This document shows, in pieces, positions 45,746 to 59,100 of a DNA stretch of 64,000 nt. The notes beneath the pieces were generated by a model. That model ran no database searches and was not told the origin of the DNA. It saw only the letters and a program-made list of their open reading frames with translations. Source of the stretch: Symsagittifera roscoffensis (Eukaryota; Xenacoelomorpha; Acoela; Convolutidae). The position numbers and the translations under genes were made by a program. The first letter of the stretch is position 1. Every line of letters begins with the position of its first letter. Where the stretch lies: the NCBI RefSeq assembly GCF_963678635.1, contig NC_087065.1, positions 42,535,430 to 42,599,429 of the forward strand, written 5' to 3'.

Positions 45746-47504
45746 AACTATAAAATTCTTGAACTTCGTGAGGTGATTAGCGTTTGAAACTTCATTTGAG
45801 GAAACTCTATGATTCGCCGAATTGCATCTTCGGATTTTTTGGGTTTTTTTTTTTCATTTGTATAGAAATTTTCTGGGTCAATTGTTACATTCAACCTTTC
45901 AATTCAGCTTTTATTTGTCTCAGTTGTTGCATTTTTTTGTCATTGAAAGACTTTGCTTATTTTCCGATAACGTTTCCTAGAAGTTTGGCTTGAAACTCGT
46001 TCCCGAAACACGTTGAATTTGAATGGATGAACTTTTGGTGATGGAGTAGGCGTTTGACCTGCCAGTATCATTAGGTTCAGTTGAATTTTTTTGGTTTGGG
46101 GAATTATATAGAATTTCAAAAAAAACTGCTCGTATCAGGGTGAAGCCTTGAAAATTTTGACTGCCTTTTAAGGTCTATGTACCAATAAAACATGAGAAAA
46201 TTAAAATTAATGAAAAAAATACATATATTTTTTTATATTTGAGATTTTTTGTGAAAATTATCCTCCCACACTTCATTTAAAATACAAAGTGATAAGTTTC
46301 GATTATATTCTATTGACAAATCAATTAAGGCAAATAAGCTTCCTTTAACCAATTTGGAAGGAATTCTAGGACAGATTAAATTTCCGCTTACGCATTAAAA
46401 GCGCGTTAATTGTCCCAAATTGGCCAAAATGGCAACCTTTAAACCTCCATAATTTTACGAAAATGATCACAGGTGAAATATCTTTTCAAGTTTAAGCTCA
46501 AGACAAAAATACCTATTGAATGATATTAAAAAATTTTGTCAAAATGGCCTGTTAAAAAGTCAAAATTTGTCTGAAGAAAAAACAGAGCGCAAATATTCCG
46601 TTACATTCGTTGCGCAAGTCGGAACAATAAGAGACAAACTGCTCTAATAAATAGTGATTCATCACTTGGCTGATAACTTTCTTCTAACTGGTGCTTTGCT
46701 TCAGCTTTTTTCTGCTTTACTGGCTTCATAATTGCCTTTTAAGTTCACTGTCTAGATCAGACCCGTCTCGTTGTCACTCACATTTTTTTGGTTGGCAAAT
46801 TAACTATATTGCAATGTGCCCCTTCGCCATGGCATCGGTTTTGAAAGCTTTATGTTCTTGTTTGACTACGCTTGTAGAAGTTCTCATCGTCTGCAGCCGC
46901 ACGACACCATATCTTTTGGTATTCCAGCAGCTATTTTAACTTATTTTGTGTTTGCACTTTTTTCAGACGCAACTTGATTTTGGGTTCCTGGGCCTCAAAT
47001 TGCTTTTTTCGTATTTGTTTCATCATGAGGAGTACTTGTTCGTCATTTTGTTTTTCACTCGTTCATCGTTTTCCTTTCAGTACGGTTTTCATGTTCAAAA
47101 TCTTGCGTATGGGAAAACAACTGTGAAGAAAAATTCCAAACTAAAAATTTTGCTTTTTGGCCAACAAATTGATTTAAAAAACAAAGCATCTTCCAAATGG
47201 ATAAACTTTTGAGTTGATGTTCTGAACTTTTTTGGTTTTTGCTTTCAATAACTGCCTCTTGCTATAATTTTAATTGCATTGTCTTTGTTGACCAAATTTC
47301 TTGACTTTACTACTTACTTGATGGCTAAAAAGAAAAAGATTTCATTTTTTTTTTCACCTGACTGGAACACCTTTTTTCTGCAAAATTTTTTGTTTTTGAA
47401 GTTTTGTGGCCTGTGCAAATTTTGTTATAAACGCTGCCATTGTTTAGTGTTCACTCTGATCTTTTACTGAGCCATTTGCGATTTACAGTCTCATCAATCA
47501 TCAG
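45746..47504. other. AT-rich stretch with a weak minus-strand coding-like patch
   Basis: No gene is supported. On the minus strand at about 47075-46850 the frame NDEQVLLMMKQIRKKQFEA, EPKIKLRLKKVQTQNK, one stop, then LLEYQKIWCRAADDENFYKR reads like helical protein. No family or exon borders could be assigned. Confidence 0.3.
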
Positions 47505-48282
47505 GTGTTACGAAACTTGATTACCGCGTTTGAATCTCACGTGGACAAAAAAAGAGTTGCTTATATCTCATATTTTCTCGTGTACCTATCCAAAACTCCA
47601 AAACATCCTGTTTTAAGGCCCGTTTGGAGAATTTTTACTTTAAATTTAATCAACAATTTAACCAGGAAAAAACACTTAAGCTATTTTCTAAGAAATATAG
47701 AAGAAAAAATTGAGGAGTTGTTGCCATATTTTTCTTGCTCTGAAAATGCTAGCTTTCACCTGGCAGAATTTTTTCTCGCCCGTGGTTTTCACCACGGAGG
47801 AGAAATACTAAGGAAAAACAAAGTTACGAAAGGTTGTCACACGAAACAACCCCTCAAGGCTTCTTTAGGGCGAAGTTCAGATAAAAGCCTTCCGCTCTCT
47901 CGTTAAGACTGTTGCTCATTACATGAACCAGGGGCGAGGAGGGGCCGATTTCAAAAAAAGTTTGATCAAAAAGTCCCGTTTTTTCGGCTCCCCCCTCTCA
48001 AATTTAGTATATATTGGCGCCAACGGCGCCTTTAAAAAAATTTTAGGCCGGGTCCGTCACCAAAAGTTGATATCTCAAAATAGTACAAAGAGGGACCCTT
48101 TTGGTCGGCAGGGGTCGAATCCCCGAGGCAAAAGGAGCGTCCGCCCCATCCCCCCGCCTCCTTCCTAAATCCGCACTGACATGAACCGTTTTTTACCCTC
48201 TTTTACTTTCCCGCCTGTAAAGAATGTTGCTGCAGATCCTGTGCTGGCATTATTTCAAGACACACAAAAAGTTGACAAATAA
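47505..48282 (+). pseudogene. Decayed coding region of unknown family, interrupted by a MITE
   Basis: An open frame of about 125 codons starts at 47505 behind an acceptor-like AATCATCAG. It encodes hydrophobic helices (ISYFLVYLSKTPKHPVLRPV, RNIEEKIEELLPYFSC). A frame change near 47875 leads into VQIKAFRSLVKTVAHYMN, where a 250 bp MITE is inserted. The same frame resumes directly after the duplicated target (RFLPSFTFPPVKNVAADPVL) and stops at 48280. The two halves fit across the MITE, so this was once coding. The family is not recognised. Confidence 0.5.
47929..48178. mobile_element. hAT-type MITE, CAGGGGCGG family, inserted in a coding relic
   Basis: A 250 bp element beginning CAGGGGCGAGGAGGGGCC and ending CCTAAATCCGCACTG, with a perfect 8-bp target duplication ACATGAAC (47921-47928 and 48179-48186). 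It shares TTAGTATATATTGGCGCCAA and GGGACCCTTTTGGTCGGCAG with the copy at 13299-13735. Confidence 0.9.
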
Positions 48283-48839
48283 CTCAAACTATTTTCTGAT
48301 ACTTTCATAAAAGGTAGCCGACAATTTTGCTCCCTACTCTGTGAAATTTTTGCTCGATTTCTCAGTAAACTTTGTCCAAAATTGACAACGAAAATGAAAT
48401 CCGAATTGGCTTTTTAATATATGTAATTAAGGTACGGGCTCTTCCAGTTTCCCAATATTTCATAGATCTACAACATAAAACAGTGGAAAATTCCATGCAC
48501 AATGCCAGATGATAATCACCTGTTTTCCACACACATACAATTACCAGTTGTTTTCTGGGTCTGAAAATGCATCACTCGTGAATTAATTCTCAAACAATTG
48601 AAGTTAAAAGTTGTCAATGTGATGTGAAATTCTCTGCGACTTGGATTGTCCCGAATAGCGCTTTCTGCATTCAAGTTTTCTTTTTTACAATTCCATACCA
48701 GCGGAAAATTTTACTGCACATAGTTAAATTTGGCTTTTTCAGATTCAAAAAAAAAAAATTCAGTAGCAAAATTATTTTTCAATTATTCATATAAAGTACG
48801 TTGATCGTTTTTTCTCTGTCCTTGTAAAAACGCTGCCTA
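48283..48839. other. Spacer, nothing recognised
   Basis: AT-rich with no coding frame. It would hold the upstream border of the virus-like segment, but none is visible. Confidence 0.4.
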
Positions 48840-50930
48840 AAAAACGTTGCACATCAAGCAGAACTTGAAAAACACCAAGGTCACATAAGACTAGACACAA
48901 AATTCCCCTTCCATGGAGGACACGGAAGATTAACATACGATCTTCATGATAAACATTAGATACCACATATAGGAATAAATAATCCCTCAAATTGCAAAGC
49001 AGACACAAAAAAAAGATACCAAGAAATAATGTTTTTTGATTGGAAAATACAACTCGAAAAAGTACAACTTACACGCGATTTAAAAGACGACACAATTCTT
49101 TACTAAGGAATTCGACTCCCTTGCAAAAATGACCAAGGATATTGCGATCCTACAACACGAACACAAAAAACCATTGTATGGTTTCCCGAAGAAACCTGCA
49201 CAGTTTTTCAAGTAGCAAAAATACACGTTAGAATGATTAAATTTCACCAAAAAAATTTTATTGAATCAATTTCATATGAATATGTAAATCCCGACCAAGT
49301 TAGATCTATGAACCATAAATTTAGAAACATCCACCATATAGAAAACAAACTAAAACGATTTCAAATGTACCCAGAAACAGAACTTGCATGTAAATACAAC
49401 AAGCCAATTTATAAAACACAGTATTCAGAAACTCTTGTCGAATACGAAAATGGTTTCGACATGAATACAGGACATCCAATTGTGAACCCGATGGCCACAT
49501 CTCGCTCACTTACCGACGGAAATCCTTACGTTTCAGTAAATTTTCAGAAAAACATAGGACAAATCGGTGGAAAATTAAAACCACAAGACACAGAAAGTAC
49601 ACGATTACAAGAACTATCACTTATGAACAGCACACATTTTAGCGCAATTCATTATGATATACATTTAGATATGAAACTAGACTACAGAAAAAGCCGAGTT
49701 TTTCAAGAAATGTCACTTTCAGAATAAGAAACACTACACCAATTATGTGAACTTGAAAGAACCCAAATTCTACAGTCACTAGCACTAGCAGTTCTAAAAA
49801 TACCATATGCAGGATATTTATTATCCGGAAATAGATCAAATTTCATTGATTATGAAGGAAACATATTATGGTATTACACTTGTACCAAAAAAGTATCACC
49901 TTTATACGTTTTTGAAGATAAACGATGATACAAAATAATCTCAATATTCTACAAAATTAATGTATTTTTTGTTGATACACGCTCAAGACGAACATATTTT
50001 GGGATACAGCAGTACCATGTGGATCAGAAAATAGCCACAACGTTGTACAATTAAATCCCGATGAAGATAAATACTATCTCCTTACATCATATCCAACATT
50101 AATGCCACCACTAAAAAAGTTTTCACCCGAAAGCATTAGAGCTATAGCCCGCAACCCAAATATCGATTTACAATCGATAGGTATCTATTCTAAATCCGAC
50201 ATACAACACCATATACATACACAACAATTTGAAGAACTACTTACAAAAATGGTCACTATACAACGACAATCAATAGATCAAAACTTACGAAAACTTGCAG
50301 AAACAGCAGGATTTTCAGACATTTACGCACAAGATTACAGCGGATATTTTAAAGACATAAAAGAGTATATTTATCTAATCGGCGAAAAATATCGACCACA
50401 AGATATATCACCAATCAATATATTTAGTTTTGTTGATCTCAAAAACGAACTTTTAGTCTTTCTAGGATGGCCATATTACATCTTAGAAAGATGGACTACA
50501 TTATACGCAATGTTTAATTTTATTGGATTTATTTTTCTTTACTAAAAGGCATTTATAACACATGCGCAACCCACACACAAGTCAATAGGCAAGCGATCGT
50601 AGCACGCATACTTTTTGCAAGATTTTTTGGAATATTTTCCACATCTATAAATAAAATACTTCTAGATGCACAAATAAAAGAATACAATACAAAATTATCA
50701 CTACACCAAACATATATGACGAATCACACAATAACACAAATACATTACCTACAGCACCACAACTACCAAGTTTAAATCGTAACCATCCACTATCACTAGT
50801 ACCACGGAACTTCAAAAACTTAGCACTAGTAAACATCGCAAATTCAAGACCAAATCATATACAAAGTCCAATTCAACACATTGTAACACAACAACCTCAA
50901 AATGACGATACATATGAACAAATAATCTAA
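48840..50930 (+). pseudogene. Endogenous viral glycoprotein, chuvirus/BEL-Pao-type, decayed
   Basis: Fragments in collinear order on the + strand read as an envelope glycoprotein of the class found in chuviruses and captured by some BEL/Pao elements. An ectodomain start with Cys residues and a TIVWFPEETC-like box lies near 49160. A long open piece covers 49233-49727, and a CELER...SGNRS segment with WYYTC lies near 49750-49890. A C-terminal open piece covers 50102-50545, ending in a hydrophobic helix (about 50490-50545). A polar tail follows, with a TAA at 50928. Breaks include an in-frame stop at 49725-49727, a stop and frame changes near 49925-49990, and a TAA after the membrane segment near 50543. 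The family assignment rests on recalled motif order, not on a search. Confidence 0.7.
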
Positions 50931-50982
50931 CAACCACATACCACAAGTTTTCAATCTCAAAACAATCTTTTTTTAGCCCACG

Positions 50983-52772
50983 ATGAGCCGACAAGTTGGA
51001 TCCCTTCACGGTTCCATTTTCCACCCAGCCAACCTCCAAAACCCAATTCCCATCATTCCACTGTTTGCTTTACCGCCACCTGAATCACCCCAATTTAACA
51101 CATCATCCGGCATGGATTCTGATGCTAATTCTAATACAATTTATTATTTTTAATACAATTTCCCTATTTAATAACTCAGACATCGAAACCCCAGACGAAT
51201 TTGCAAACTCCGAACCCAGCCCACCAGCATTTTCCCAACCACCCTTTGGACCTATTCACTCCCAGTCCACAAATGATTCCCCTCGTCCATTTCTCATATT
51301 TCCCAAGCAACCCCGACATACTCCCCCTTTACCAATGATCACTCCAACAACGATTCCCCAGAAAAAACACAAATTTCACAAGAACTAGATAACCTAATAA
51401 CACTTCGACAGCAAATACAACATCCTCACACTCTAACTATTCACCAATTATCATCAAATATAACATCATCAAACCTACCAACTCCTACACCCTCTTCCGA
51501 TTATACCCCTTCTTTAGATCAATCCTCCACATCAACCCATTCATCATCCACAACTAACCGCGCATATAGAACGTTCAAAAGGAAATTTCCCAACCACCCA
51601 TTTCCCTCCAAACCCGGAACAGCCCGCGATTATGTAAGCCACCCTGACCACATTAATACTCCAGCCTTTCTCCAAACTTCCCTACCCCTCTTCCCCCAAT
51701 ATATCATTAGTCATTCCAAACCTCACACTGAACAATCTCACTATGTTGATGAGCACGTACTAATCCCTACACTTCACTGGACTTCATTTTATTATTTCAC
51801 AAATTTACTTTGTATACCACTAAATAACACACCTCACGAAATAGAGGAAGTAAACTGGACCTTTTTAGACTCACCACAGCACTAACACCTAGACAATTCA
51901 CTCATGTAGGATAAAAAAAAGCTACTAAAAAATTCACTGCACGCCGAGCAAAGGATTTTTCTATTGAATATTATGATCACAACATCATCCGATCTAACCA
52001 AGACCAATTTTTAGACGACGATAAATTCGCTAACCCTCAACTAACAGAAAAATTTTTCATCAAAACACCCTACATCTTGACACTAAGCTCATTAGATAAA
52101 AAACACGACCAAATTATTTCCGAAGCACTAATCGACATCCAATCTTATGAATCATTTTACGATAAATTTCAAACTTTTCCACTAACCTTTCACTTCCGCA
52201 CTCCAAAAGAACAAGATCTACACTGTTCACACGACATCATGTTACGAACTAAACAAACACACACTTACACATACTATAGATTCATTCAAAATCATTTTAG
52301 TTTACACACACCTTCAGGACAACCCCACCATCGTTTTCAGTTTATAAATTCAAAGTACACTTCAACATTTTTCTTAAATTTCCCATACTGTATTAAAGGC
52401 ACTAACTTCCAAGGCATCCTCAGAAATTACGACCAAATAATTCAAATGTATATATTTTTTCCACTCACCAAGACCGTCAACGTAGAAGAACCCCGACCTT
52501 TCATTGTCCCGCATGAATATATTCAACCTATAGAAATCCCAATATTAGAATTCACTCACAATACTAAATACAATCACAAGCTTTTTAACCTCATTCAACA
52601 CACCAGTCACGAATTTTCTGTAGGCACCGAAGAACTAAACACCATAAAAGCACTTCAACTGCTTTGGCCACTACTCGAAACTAAAAACATCATTCGCATA
52701 TTAGCAAAATTACTAACCACATCAGATTCAATTCACGATATCTTCCCTCATGGTTTCTTCCCCGATAATTAA
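50983..52772 (+). pseudogene. Second gene of the virus-like segment, unassigned and broken
   Basis: An ATG at 50983 starts MSRQVGSLHGSIFHPANL. The frame is then interrupted several times: a stop near 51151, further shifts to about 51330, a stop near 51883 and one near 51910. The later frame is open to a TAA at 52770, with 231 codons from 52077. The first third is rich in Pro, Ser, Thr and Gln (low complexity). The middle has a basic patch (YRTFKRKFPNHPF), and the last part is a globular-looking domain ending DSIHDIFPHGFFPDN. It follows the glycoprotein by about 50 bp with the same C- and A-rich, G-poor + strand. In chuvirus-like genomes a nucleoprotein can follow the glycoprotein, but no similarity could be established. 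A gag-like origin is also possible. Confidence 0.5.
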
Positions 52773-54835
52773 GTAAGTATAAATTAAATAATTTGACACT
52801 AATAAATTCAAAACAGACTAGCCATTTCCTAATAAATGTTTCTTCATTAGTCGTCAGATCACCATCATCTACAAGCAAGAAAACAGAAAACAGAAATAAA
52901 AATCGCAAACTCTTTTCTACATTATAAACTTTTCAAATAGCAAACTCTTTTATAATTCATAATTTTTATTAACTAACAGCAATAAATGACGCAGTAAAAC
53001 TTCTTCTCCACAGCAGTAAATTTATCTATAATTTTTTCTCTTTCCTCAATGTCGTAAATCTAACTACATTGAAAATAAATTAATAATTTTAATCCCCCGC
53101 AATGCAGTAAATTTAAAGTTTTCAGCAGTAAATTTATACAAATGATAGCAATACTAACCTTTTCAAGAATCAATCGCACACAAATTCTATCCACACTCGC
53201 ATAGCTCGCCCACGACGAATTGTTTAAAATAATGATTTCATGTTTTAACTTTCACTGATAACAACTCAAACTAATAATAACAATTTTCATTTTTTCTTAA
53301 AACCCGGTTGGAAAGGAATTATATAATAATCCTAACTAACCAACGCAGCTTACTAAACACCATGAAACACAAACTAACAGCATGACTAAGAAAAGAAAAC
53401 CCACAGTACCCAAACTGGATTAAACCAGCTTAAAGAACCGATAATTTATTCTTTTGAAAACTTCTGATAAGTCTAAAAAAGAAAACATAAAACACCAAAA
53501 AGTCGAAAGACAAACCCAAACCAAACAATTTGATTTTTGAGAAAAAGACAAACTAAAACATTAAAAGGAAAAAACTAGAAACAAACACGACACAAAGGTT
53601 AACACAAAACAGGACCCCATAAAAAACCAGCATGAAATCATACCCTCACTCCTGGCTTAACCCACCAGAATAGGACGAAGTCCTGAGCTTGCTTAAGAGC
53701 CGGCCTAACCCACCGTGCTAGAAACCACGCTTTGAGACCACACTCCTTATTTTTGATAAGAGGTACTCAAGTGTAAGTAAGTCTTTTAAAATAACTGAAC
53801 TGAAAATAAAAGCTTTTGCGATTAAAACTAATAAAAAAATCATAACTAAAAGAAAGACTAACTAAACATTTATTTATGTAAAATTAATTTTGCAGTAATA
53901 TAGGTCATACACAATCACGAAGACGAGCATCAAACAGCTAAAACGACCTCATCACACACAACCTACAGAATGGCTGAACACAACCGATATGCCGCTCACA
54001 ACCACAACTCAAAGGATTTAAAGTACGACTTAACTCCGAAGCAAAGGACTTGATTGAAACAGACCAATGACCACCTCAATGTTCAAGTATACGTAGAGAT
54101 CCGAGTTACAGGGCATTCCCTCCAAACTCGAGCTTCACACCATTCCCAATTCCGATCGAAACATAGTTCTCCACACCCATCAAGAACAGACGATCATAAC
54201 AAGCCATCTTGAAATCAGACTGATTTTGTTACCAATCTTAGCCATCATTGAAGGATAAGATGAAATCTACGATTTCAGTTTCCTGGAGCTTCCTCCTCCA
54301 AGAATGGAAGAGAAATGATGCTCGCAAAACACGAACGATCAATCATCCATCCTCCACTACAGAAATAAGTCAAAGAAACAAAAAACTCTGTAAACCCCGG
54401 ATGGGTGGAACTTGATCCAAACTGTATATTATGATTAGTTTTAAATTAGATATTTCATCCCTATAAAATTTTGAAGACTAACCAATCATACTCCATCTAA
54501 CTAACGACCCATTTATTTGTAAGTATTTGAAAGTACTTGTAGTTTCAGCACCAGAGCATTCTGAATTTAACTTACAGCTTAGTTGCCTTTTCCAAGAGAC
54601 CAACTCGTGAAAAACCAGTAAACTCTAGATCTATTGAGACTAAAAGATATAAGAGTAAGATTAAGATCGGTATTAGACTAAGAAGTTGCACGAATCTGTC
54701 CGGCCGAAAATAAAATAGCGTGACGAGCAGACGGTGTACCTTATCTGAAACTACTCTATGAGTTAGACAAACCATCCCAACTCATAGTGTATAATGATAA
54801 ACAGCAAAATTTGGCGCTGACTCTTGGTTCTTGTT
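52773..54835 (+). other. Non-coding tail of the virus-like segment, possible LTR
   Basis: It has no coding frame. GCAGTAAATTTAT-like phrases repeat at 53015, 53103 and 53145. The segment 53200-54800 stays C-richer than the DNA beyond it. At about 54810 it ends with AAAATTTGGCGCTGACTCTTGG, where TTTGGCGC resembles the start of a primer binding site that follows a 5' LTR. No matching second LTR is visible in the window, so an LTR identity is a guess. Confidence 0.3.
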
Positions 54836-56100
54836 TGCTTCCATTCTCTACGCACAAAACAAGTTTTTGATTTTCAATTTATTTGGGCTTGCTTTTCTGG
54901 CTAAACGAAGCTTGCAAAAATTGTTTCAAAGATTGGAAAAACAAATTCTTCTAATTAACTGAATGTGTTCCGCGTGCAAAAATTTAATTTTTTAAAGAAA
55001 GTTTATCAAATTTGAAACTCAAATATGGCAGTAAAGTAGAAAAAAATGAATTGCCCATTTTGTCTTCGACCTTGCATCTAAGTTTTTTATGTTTTATGCT
55101 TTTCATAGACGTTGGTTTATTTGAAAAAAAAATTGAAAATCGTTTTAGCAGCTTTCAAATGAATTCATAATTTAAACGTTTTTTTCTTGTTTTTTAGGTT
55201 TAAATAATGATGCACATTATAGGTTTTTTCAACCACCAATACATTTGCACATTGTTTTAGTTTCAAGATTTATTTGACAGAGATATTTTTCGTCTACCGC
55301 CGGGATGTTTCTATAAACAGGAAGGGATCTCTGTTAATTTTTTGTTTCGTGGCAAAACTCTGTGCTCAGATGAACCAAAGCGTGACAAACAAACATCTCA
55401 CTCTTAAAGAAAATGTTTTTGACAATGAATATGAAGCCAAAAAAATTAATTAAAATATAACCTTGGCATGACAAATTTTTTGGCAAAATAAACAATTAAA
55501 ATCAAATATAATAGATTATAATCAATTTAAAGAGTTTTTCAGTATGTATTGTAATCTGATATAATGAAATATTACAAGTTATAATTTTTTGAAAAATATC
55601 GCGGTTGTAAACGTTTATAATTTTTTAAACAAGGCTAAAAATGAATGCCGGTATTTGAGGAGGGGGTAGAAAAGAAAATTCAAGTTTTCGAATAAACACT
55701 TTAAGATACATAATTCATTAATATATTCCTTTGACAATAAGGACGGTCAGGGAAAGCTCAAAATAACGTTTGAATTCAGAGTTTACAGAATAAATGGTAA
55801 CATTTTTTCCCCATAATTCGAACAATTCTTTTTCAATCGGAAGCTTTCACAATTTTTTAGCAACTGCGGAAAATGGGCATTTGAACAACTATCTTCAAAC
55901 TGAACCTTTTGTGAACAACCCAATAAATTGAGGCTGAACAGAAAAAAATTCCATCAACTACACTAAAAAAACAAATTTAAGCAAAAACCGGAACAAAAGT
56001 TAATTTAATTCCTCAGGTTAAAGGATTTTCTTAATTTAATTAACATTTTTGCAAAAAAACTGACCCAAAAAGTTCAATATGAAATGACTACATTATAAAA
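54836..56100. other. AT-rich spacer
   Basis: No gene seen. At 55500-55600 there is a TATAATAGATTATAATCA-like palindromic tract resembling the inside of the TIR element at 13032-14129. The 3' LTR of BEL element A should extend leftward from 56126, but its end could not be located. Confidence 0.4.
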
Positions 56101-56119
56101 CAGACGCATAGTTAACCGC

Positions 56120-59100
56120 GCTAACAACTTCCGCCCCCAAAGGAGCAAAAACGGGTGCGAGTTTCACGATTGGACGGGTGTACTCGTCGGTTGCCCATCT
56201 AATTACGGCGGATCCGTAGTTCAATGACTTGGCTCGTGCTAACGGGTAATGGCCTCTTGGACTATTGTGCTAAATCAACCAAACGAGATCTCCAGTTTTG
56301 TGTGATTCTGGAGAAGAAAAGCAATTCGCTCGTTTGTTAAGCATTGGTACGTACTCACGGAGCCAGTGAGTCCAGATGGCATTTGCGTGGATTGCGCTCG
56401 GGCGTAGCGTTTTCGATTATTGAAGTTTTGCTCGAAATCAAGTGGCGAAAAGCTAATTGCGGGGTGTCCAAGTAGGAAGTGATTCGGCGTTAACGCTTCG
56501 AGATCGTTCGGATCGAAGGACACGGGTGTGAGCGGAAGGTTTTTCAGAGACTGCTCAACTAAACAAAACGTGGTTATGAGGACTTCCTCAGTGAGTTTTC
56601 TTGTTCCCAGAATATCATAAAAAACTCTTTTGGTGCTCCGTACGAGCCTTTCCCACACATTTCCACGATGAAGAGCACTGGGTGGGTTGAATTTCCAGGC
56701 TAGGCTTTTGTGAGTAAGCAGAACAGGTGCATGGCGATTTCAGTTCTCGATGCACGAAATCAGCTCTTTGGCCGAGCCAACGAAATTCGTGCCATTGTTC
56801 GACCAGATGACGGAAGGCGTTCCCCGGCGAGCAATGAAGCGTTCTATTCCCATTACACAGGAACTAGTATCCATTGACGCAACAACCTCTAGATGAACGG
56901 CACGTGTCGTCATGCACGTGAATAAGAAGCCCCAGCCTCTGAGCTTCGTCGAATCGTTACGAGGAACGGGCCGAATTAATCAACTCCGCGGTTCGCGAAT
57001 GGCGGTTGTCGGTAACCCCGTCGCTCATGCGGAAGGTCAGCCATCATTGGCATAATAACCTTAGCTTTTCGTTTTCAGCATAACACGCAATGGTGTTCTA
57101 TTGAACGGAGGAAAATACGGAGCCCCAATACAACGTACTCTAAATGTATAACAGCACGCAGAAAATCAACACTTCTGTGATAATTTTTTTGGTAAATGAA
57201 AGTTAAAAGCATCAACACGAGTATATATCGGCTATCTAAGATGATGGGATGCTTAACGTTAATTCAACATCAGCGAGACGGTGAAAACGGCCAGTGGAAC
57301 GGACTAGACCCCCGGGACCGATGAACGGCGAAAAAGAAGCTTTTCGGCTAGACTTCTAAGAGGACTTTTTTTGTGAAGTGCGTTGACTTCGACTGGAAAT
57401 AATTCTGACTGAGCCAGAACCAATAGCTTTTGCTTAGCCAACTCTATTTCGGATGGTTCGGTAATCAAACGAGAGTTGCAATTTTGACGGTGATGAGGTG
57501 ATGAGGCAATTTTTTGGAGTTTCGGAAAAGAACTACAGTTTTTCCAGGCAAAATCTGGATCGGTGGGGTTCAATGTGCAAGTAAAATTTTCAATTTTTTC
57601 AATAACTCCATTCAAATCATATGCAGATCCTTTGAGTCGAATGATGGTGAGAACGTCTGAGTGAGGTTTAAAAGGCCATTCTTTAGGTTTCGAAAAAATG
57701 GACCTTTCACGCAACCGGTTTCTTTCAGAGCCTCAGCAGTTATTCCGCGAGTGCCGGTATCTGCTGGGTTGTCGCCACTGGACACATGGAACCACTCATC
57801 AATTGTGGTGGATTCGAGATTTTAGGAGACCCAATTAGCCACAAAGACAGGCAACTTCCTGGTAGAGATCAACCACTGCAGTACATTAGTGCTTTCTGTC
57901 CATATGTATGATCTTTCGATTTTAATTTTTAAAGATTTTTATGATTTCAAGTCTCAGACGGCTCACCAGTAACGCTGCTTGCAATTCAAGCTTAGGGATT
58001 GAAAGAGTTTTCATCGGTGCTACTCTAGCTTTTCCAAAAACAAAAGCAATTGTGACTTCATTTGTCACGACGGAGCGACCGCGCAAAATACGTCCTGAGA
58101 GCTGTCACCAAATATATCCAGCTCTATTTGGTCAACCGGGTGTCGAAGCAACAGCGAGAAATTGTCAGTCGGCTAAGTTTTGTTAAACCAGTATGTCACT
58201 CTATGAATTTTTCTTGAAGTTCACCTGACAATGGTTCATCCCACTGCTGGCCTGAGATACGCCGAATATCCTTCAGTAAAACACAGACACGAACAGTGTA
58301 CGTTGCGACTATGCCGATTGGGTCGAAAACCGAGGAGAAGTAACTTAAGACAGTGCGCTGCGTAATCGGTTTTGTTATATCTTTGTTCTAGCCACGACTA
58401 ACGTTTAAAGTATAGGTTTTATTAACCCACTTCAAACCTAATACGTGCGTTGCGTTGTCGCTTAGGTTTATTTCTTTTACCGTTTCAATTTTGCTGTTGT
58501 CTGGATTCAACTTTTCTGCTAAATCTGGGACATTGCTGACAAACTTGGTTAGCTTAAAACCTCCTAGACTTAACAAAGTTACAAGTTCTTTGCTCAGGTT
58601 TAGCGCTTCATTCGAATCAGCGATAGAACCTAAGAAATCATCCATATAAAAGTTATCTAGGCCAGCAGAAGAAACAGCTGGACATTTGGCGTAATTATCT
58701 CTCGTGGTTTGTTGGAGCGCAAATTTTGCACAAGTGGGGGAGTCACGAGCACCGAAGATGTGATGTGTGTTTTTGAAAAAGGTTTAGCTCACTTGTGGGG
58801 TCCTCCTGCCACAAAAAACGCAATGACGGCTGGTCAGCTGGAATGACAATACTTGAAGGAACATTCCTTCGATGTCTGCTGATACTGCAGATTTATGTTT
58901 TCTGAACCGAAGTAACACTCTAAACAAGTTCTACAACAGATCGGGCCCTACCAAAAATGACTGGTTCAAGGATACACCATGAAACTTTGAAGTACCGTTT
59001 AAAACCCGCCTCACCTTTCCAGGTTTATTCGGGTTAATCACTGGATGGTTGGGTAAATACCACTCACGGTCGGTGCGCGTGTTCAACTCATTGTATTCAA

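Noticed and set aside
46691-47212. Two + strand frames rich in Phe, Leu and Cys
   Set aside because: They look like pyrimidine-rich noncoding DNA; the opposite strand is a more protein-like but still weak frame.
47505-47906. Assignment to the RNA polymerase I factor RRN3
   Set aside because: A LITAF...FLARG pattern faintly recalls it, but spacing and the remaining residues do not fit.
53600-54400. Possible further gene after the virus-like segment
   Set aside because: Composition is C-rich like the preceding genes but stops are frequent in all frames.
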